Assembly: GCA_949126835.1 (NCBI GenBank)
Contig: OX421503.1
Location: forward strand, 3,491,001-3,555,000
DNA length: 64,000 nucleotides
DNA from: Anisus vortex
Lineage: Eukaryota; Mollusca; Gastropoda; Planorbidae
Direction: 5' to 3'
Shown here: positions 60,634 to 64,000 of the stretch, piece by piece
Layout of the letters: each line of letters opens with the position of its first letter
How positions within the stretch are numbered: position 1 is the first letter of the stretch
The notes under the pieces: model-generated
Databases searched by the model: none
What the model was told of the DNA's origin: nothing
Seen by the model: the letters and a program-made list of their open reading frames with translations, nothing else
Made by a program: the position numbers and the translations under genes

Positions 60634-61150
60634 ATCTCTCACACACACACACACATACATACAGACAATCACATTTACAAACGCACACACACACACATAC
60701 ATACAGACAATCACATTTACAAACGCACTCGCACACACACATACATACAGACAATCACATTTACAAACGCACACACGCACATACATACAGACAATCACAT
60801 TTACAAACGCACACACGCACATACATACAGACAATCACATTTACAAACGCATACACGCACATACATACATACAGACAATCACATTAACAAACGCATACAC
60901 GCACATACATACAGACAATCACATTTACAAACACACATACACACACACACACACACAGTATTTTTATCTCTCACACACACACACATACATACAGACAATC
61001 ACATTTACAAACGCATACACGCACATACATACAGACAATCACATTAACAAACGCATACACGCACATACATACAGACAATCACATTTACAAACACACATAC
61101 ACACACACAAACACACAGTATTTTTATCTCTCACACACACACATACATAC
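60000..61150. repeat. Complex CA-rich minisatellite (~40-bp units, higher order)
   Basis: Basic unit 'cagacaatcacatttacaaacgc' plus 'acacacgcacatacata'. The spacer 'agtatttttatctctc' recurs at about 60366, 60624, 60957 and 61117, giving a higher-order pattern of uneven length. Long Thr/His-rich frames reflect the repeat alone. Confidence 0.92.
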
Positions 61151-61233
61151 AGACACTCACATTACTCATACTGGCATACAAATACGCACACAGGCCCGTC
61201 AGACCATATTTACATTGTCACATCTGTCTCTCT

Positions 61234-61380
61234 GCAAACGCTCCTTCTTTAAAGAAGCTTATTGCTTCCTACGTTCATCCGTGGTCCAAGGCCAGTCTAG
61301 TTGCATTTTTTTTAATTAATGTTTTAAATTATGTTACTGGTTTGTTCAGGCAACCCATTCCATATGAACCTTGCAGCTCG
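61234..61380 (+). repeat. Dispersed repeat R1, copy 5
   Basis: 'gcaaacgctccttctttaaa' and 'ttactggtttgttcaggcaa' followed by 'cccattccatatg' match the family. Confidence 0.65.
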
Positions 61381-61951
61381 TTTTATTTTTATTTTTTTTT
61401 AATTTTTTGTTATTTATTTTTTTTGTAATTTTTTAATGTTTTCGTAAAAGTATCCAGGCATTTTTAGAATTATACACATGCATCAGTCTAAACTAAAATA
61501 TTCAACGTGTCTCTGATGGCGTCCTTTTTAACTTTCTGTTATACAGAAGTCATAGTCATAGTCCCATTGTTCTTTTAGGAACACGTGGTATCCAATATGG
61601 CGGAAGGGATGTATCCAAGGGGAGTAATCGTGTAATTATTATTTTTTGTCATTATTACCTTTTGTATTTTTTTTCTTTTTGTTGTAAACTTAAAATGTTT
61701 CAGCTATTAGTATAAATATTACGAGCTCTAAATTTTCACATAATAGTGAAGGGTGATATTCTTTTTTTTTATAGAATAATTATACTTTAATGCAATTTTG
61801 TTTTCTCTTTTTGATATTATAAGACATGTAAATTTATAGTAATTTTGTATTTTAACTTTAAGAATTCGCATGTCACCTTATTTACGATTGCACTAGATGT
61901 ATAAACTTGAATATACTGTATTTAATCAAGTAATTATTTTCTTTAGCATAA

Positions 61952-62032
61952 TTAACCCTTCCCGTACCGACCTACTTCTATCTATGCTGCCTCCAGTTCC
62001 GCTATATACGAGCCCGGGACTGTAAGGGTTAA
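61952..62032. mobile_element. 81-bp TTAA MITE, second complete copy
   Basis: Same length as 54983-55063 and differs at only a few positions (for example 'cctccagttcc' for 'ccttcagttcc', 'gagcccgggactg' for 'gcgcccgggacgg'). Confidence 0.8.
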
Positions 62033-62383
62033 GTGAGCGAGAAATATTGAATAGATTAAAATCAAGGGTAGCAATCGTGTAATTAGTTGTTTTAATTTTT
62101 GTAAAATTTATATTAATCTTGTCTTAAGTTAATGGATTTTCAGGGCGATTTGCAGCTCGTTGTTTTCAACTAAAGAAATACCACATTGTAGATACGCTTC
62201 TACTATGGTTAACAACATATATTAATACACATCTGTCGAGCTTTATGAATAGTCATAATAACTGGGTGAGTAACAGGTTCACAATAGTAACAAGACAGTC
62301 TTTGTTAAACAAAAAATCACCATATACACAGTTAAATATAAAAGAGTATATTAAACTAGCTTCCATCTTTCTTTTCGTCACAG

Positions 62384-62555
62384 AGGTGTCCCTGAGTCTG
62401 CCCAGCTCTGATGGGTACCTGACATTAGTTGGGGTAAAGTAAAGTCGGCTGGGCATTGTGCTGACCACACATCCCGTTTTATGACGTGGCCACAGAAACT
62501 GGTGAATGCTGCTTTACCAGCCCTATGATCAGTTTGGTCCGAAGGGTACTTTACT
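62384..62555 (+). mobile_element. tRNA-derived SINE, 5'-truncated
   Basis: Starts within the body ('ggtgtccctgagtctgccca') and runs to 'cagtttggtccgaagggtac'. It lies just beyond the 3' end of the DFFA-like gene. Confidence 0.8.
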
Positions 62556-62687
62556 AAGTCATGTTTTGTTTGTTATTATTATTGTAAACGTGTAACGCTA
62601 GTATGGAAACATGGGTGTCATTTATTTATGCCATTCAATTCATTAAAGAATAAAAGTGGGGAAAAAGAAATGTTTGTTTCCTTTGTC

Positions 62688-62693
62688 TTTATT
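62688..62693 (-). terminator. Polyadenylation signal of the DFFA-like gene
   Basis: AATAAA on the minus strand, about 80 bp after the stop codon. Confidence 0.6.
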
Positions 62694-62774
62694 TCATCTA
62701 GTACATCTAAGTCCAATGTTTTCATTGCCCTAGTATGTATAAAATAGTTGTAATTTTAAAGTTATTTTGAAATA

Positions 62775-62942
62775 TTAAGTTAACCCAATGGATTCGTTGT
62801 AAAAACAAATAAGCTCCAGAAGATCTTTTACGTCTGCTTGCTCATCAATTAGGCGCTGACAAGATTCTTGCAGAGATATGATGACTTTCGTAGACCTACC
62901 AAGTATCTGAGCTAGCCCTTCAGTATCCGCATCCACAAATTG
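62775..62942 (-). CDS. DFFA: DFFA-like exon 4 with stop
   Basis: The acceptor is cttatctag, phase 0. It codes QFVDADTEGLAQILGRSTKV, then IISLQESCQRLIDEQADVKD and LLELICFYNESIGLT plus TAA. The heptad-like Leu spacing fits the helical middle region. Confidence 0.82.
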   Translation of the reverse strand, partial: QFVDADTEGLAQILGRSTKVIISLQESCQRLIDEQADVKDLLELICFYNESIGLT

Positions 62943-63945
62943 CTAGATAAGACATTGAAAATAAAAATTATATTTATTATTTATTTATTTTGTTTATACC
63001 TGCAAGATGTAATAATTTGGTAGTATCTTACATGCATTTCATCTTCATTCAATAATACAACACAAGCGAGGTCTACTTTGATTTTCTCAATGACTGAAGA
63101 TAAATAACAGTCTTTACGGCCACATTCTAATACAGCGCCATCTGGGTGATCGTAACTCGTAATGGCTACACAGGGAAAAAATAATGGAAAATTGAATTTT
63201 TTACTGTATCATGACTACACTGTTGGTTTCTGTGATCTAGCTACATGACTTTAGGTGACCAAGACTATCATGGCTTTAGGTTGACCTCACCCAAGACTAT
63301 TAAAACTGTTAGGGAAATATTTTTTTTATTTTTTTTTCTCCCAAGAGTCCAGAGGGAAGAGTTTACAATGCTATCACTCGCATTTAATCAAGGGAAGTAA
63401 TTGGGAAAGTAAAGGTGTTGAGGCGCTTTGCTGGCCACACTATCCCCACATTAATGTAAAGGATTTAAAATATAAAAATAATCTACATATTGTAAAAGTA
63501 GATTGGATGGATACTTTAAACAAAACAATTTTGACTTTAAAACAAAAAAAATCGATAGAAAATATATTAAACTACACCTACAATAGTGTGGAGGCATCCA
63601 GTCGCTTCGACCGGGTAGCAACATGAACACTGTGTTGTCTGGTAAGAAGGAGAAATATTCCTCATCAATTTCTGTTCCATCCTCTGCAAGAACGACTCTG
63701 ACAGGGGGATCAATTTGGAGTTTTTTACAACTTTCAAACGTAAAAAACAACAACTACCAAACAACAACAAACAAACAAAACAACAAGAATAAAATAATTG
63801 ATAGCTTTTAATTTACTTTATTTATTTTTTTATTTATTTTTTTACCTTTGTTTTTAAGCTCTTGAAATGATGAGACAGTAAATCCTTTTGTGACAATTCT
63901 TTCTTTATCCCAGACTTTAAACGGTCTATACTTAGGTTCACACAT
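62775..63945 (-). CDS. DFFA: DFFA/ICAD-like inhibitor of caspase-activated DNase (4 exons)
   Basis: Exons in transcript order: 63945-63846, about 63731-63582, 63165-63032, 62942-62775; about 183 residues. ICAD chaperones and restrains the apoptotic nuclease CAD through a CIDE-N domain. Visible CIDE-N: MCEPKYRPFKVWDKERIVTK, then GFTVSSFQELKNK, then CKKLQIDPPVRVVLAEDGTE and EEYFSFLPDNTVFMLL. The middle part, KIKVDLACVVLLNEDEMHQF and QRLIDEQADVKDLLELICFY, matches the DFF45 middle region. It stops at SIGLT, so the C-terminal DFF-C domain of the ~330-residue vertebrate protein is absent, as in short ICAD forms. The Met is supported by an upstream in-frame TAA. Junction 1-2 is one base out of phase with canonical GT-AG sites: an error, an unusual site or a real frameshift. 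Confidence 0.8.
63032..63165 (-). CDS. DFFA: DFFA-like exon 3
   Basis: The acceptor is ctgtgtag and the donor CAT|gtaaga. It codes ITSYDHPDGAVLECGRKDCY, then LSSVIEKIKVDLACVVLLNE and DEMH. Confidence 0.8.
63582..63730 (-). CDS. DFFA: DFFA-like exon 2 (CIDE-N core)
   Basis: The acceptor is ttgaaag at 63732-63731 on the minus strand. It codes CKKLQIDPP to PGRSDWMPPHY. The donor T|gtaggt at 63581 gives phase 1 and joins exon 3 in frame; an alternative donor four bases on (gtgtag) would not. Confidence 0.75.
63846..63945 (-). CDS. DFFA: DFFA-like exon 1 (CIDE-N start)
   Basis: ATG at 63945; 33 codons plus one base, donor AAAG|gtaaaa. KPFKVxD-like PFKVWDKER and GFTVSSFQEL are CIDE-N hallmarks. 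Confidence 0.8.
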
Positions 63946-64000
63946 TTTTTAAAAATGTGATAATCCTTTAAAAATAAATATAAAAATAGGCCAACATGGT

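Noticed and set aside
59893..61252. Long open frames rich in Thr, His and Ile-Gln-Thr repeats (384 and 430 codons)
   Set aside because: They arise entirely from the CA-rich minisatellite, are open in overlapping frames, and have no splice or domain evidence.
1..64000. CRISPR arrays, bacterial operons, ribosome-binding sites
   Set aside because: The tandem repeats lack unique spacers of constant length and the genes are intron-bearing; the DNA is eukaryotic.

Overview
The window is eukaryotic nuclear DNA, AT-rich (roughly two thirds A+T by eye), with spliced genes, GT-AG introns, abundant non-LTR retrotransposon debris, tRNA-derived SINEs, MITEs, minisatellites and microsatellites. The repeat style (a tRNA-derived SINE ending in 'ggggtaaagtaaaggcggctg', frequent TAGGCCTA palindromes, RTE- and L2-like LINE tails) suggests a mollusc, most likely a heterobranch (pulmonate-type) snail. 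The organism is inferred, not proven.

Three cellular genes are visible. (1) About 5.5-22.5 kb, plus strand: a TATA-driven gene with a non-coding first exon, a signal-peptide exon and at least twelve short phase-0 exons of two alternating kinds (21 and 29 codons). Joined, they give a secreted precursor of about 313 residues. Dibasic KR/KKR sites inside the exons would release five identical 15-residue peptides (LQDVGGLVGKLPGIP) alternating with five related 30-residue acidic peptides. The exon pairs sit in tandem genomic units of about 2.7 kb full of transposon sequence. I recognise no family; this is the best candidate for an undescribed system. (2) About 40.2-42.8 kb, plus strand: a four-exon divergent Rho-family small GTPase of 183 residues ending in a CAAX box, with altered switch residues, no Rho insert helix and an apparent GC-AG intron. 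(3) About 62.8-63.9 kb, minus strand: a four-exon CIDE-N protein matching DFFA/ICAD (inhibitor of caspase-activated DNase), ending before the usual C-terminal domain.

The rest is mobile and repetitive DNA. At 33.2-37.1 kb a 5'-truncated LINE with an intact 754-codon reverse-transcriptase ORF lies between two apparently identical 576-bp direct repeats, as if it had made a very long target-site duplication. At 27.9-28.9 kb is a frameshifted LINE on the minus strand; other LINE tails lie at 1.2, 24.4, 25.8 and 40.9 kb. TTAA-flanked MITEs occur at 29.3, 52.0, 55.0 and 62.0 kb. Tandem repeats include a 19-bp minisatellite (4.0-5.2 kb), a 13-bp one (8.7-9.0 kb), a 39-bp one (29.7-30.1 kb), a ~160-bp satellite (46.0-46.95 kb), an 18-bp one (58.66-58.8 kb) and a CA-rich complex array (60.0-61.15 kb). 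A GC-rich block at 45.48-45.78 kb is packed with promoter-type motifs but has no recognisable gene beside it.

Splice sites, promoters and peptide cleavage sites were read by eye from consensus patterns and have not been tested against transcripts.
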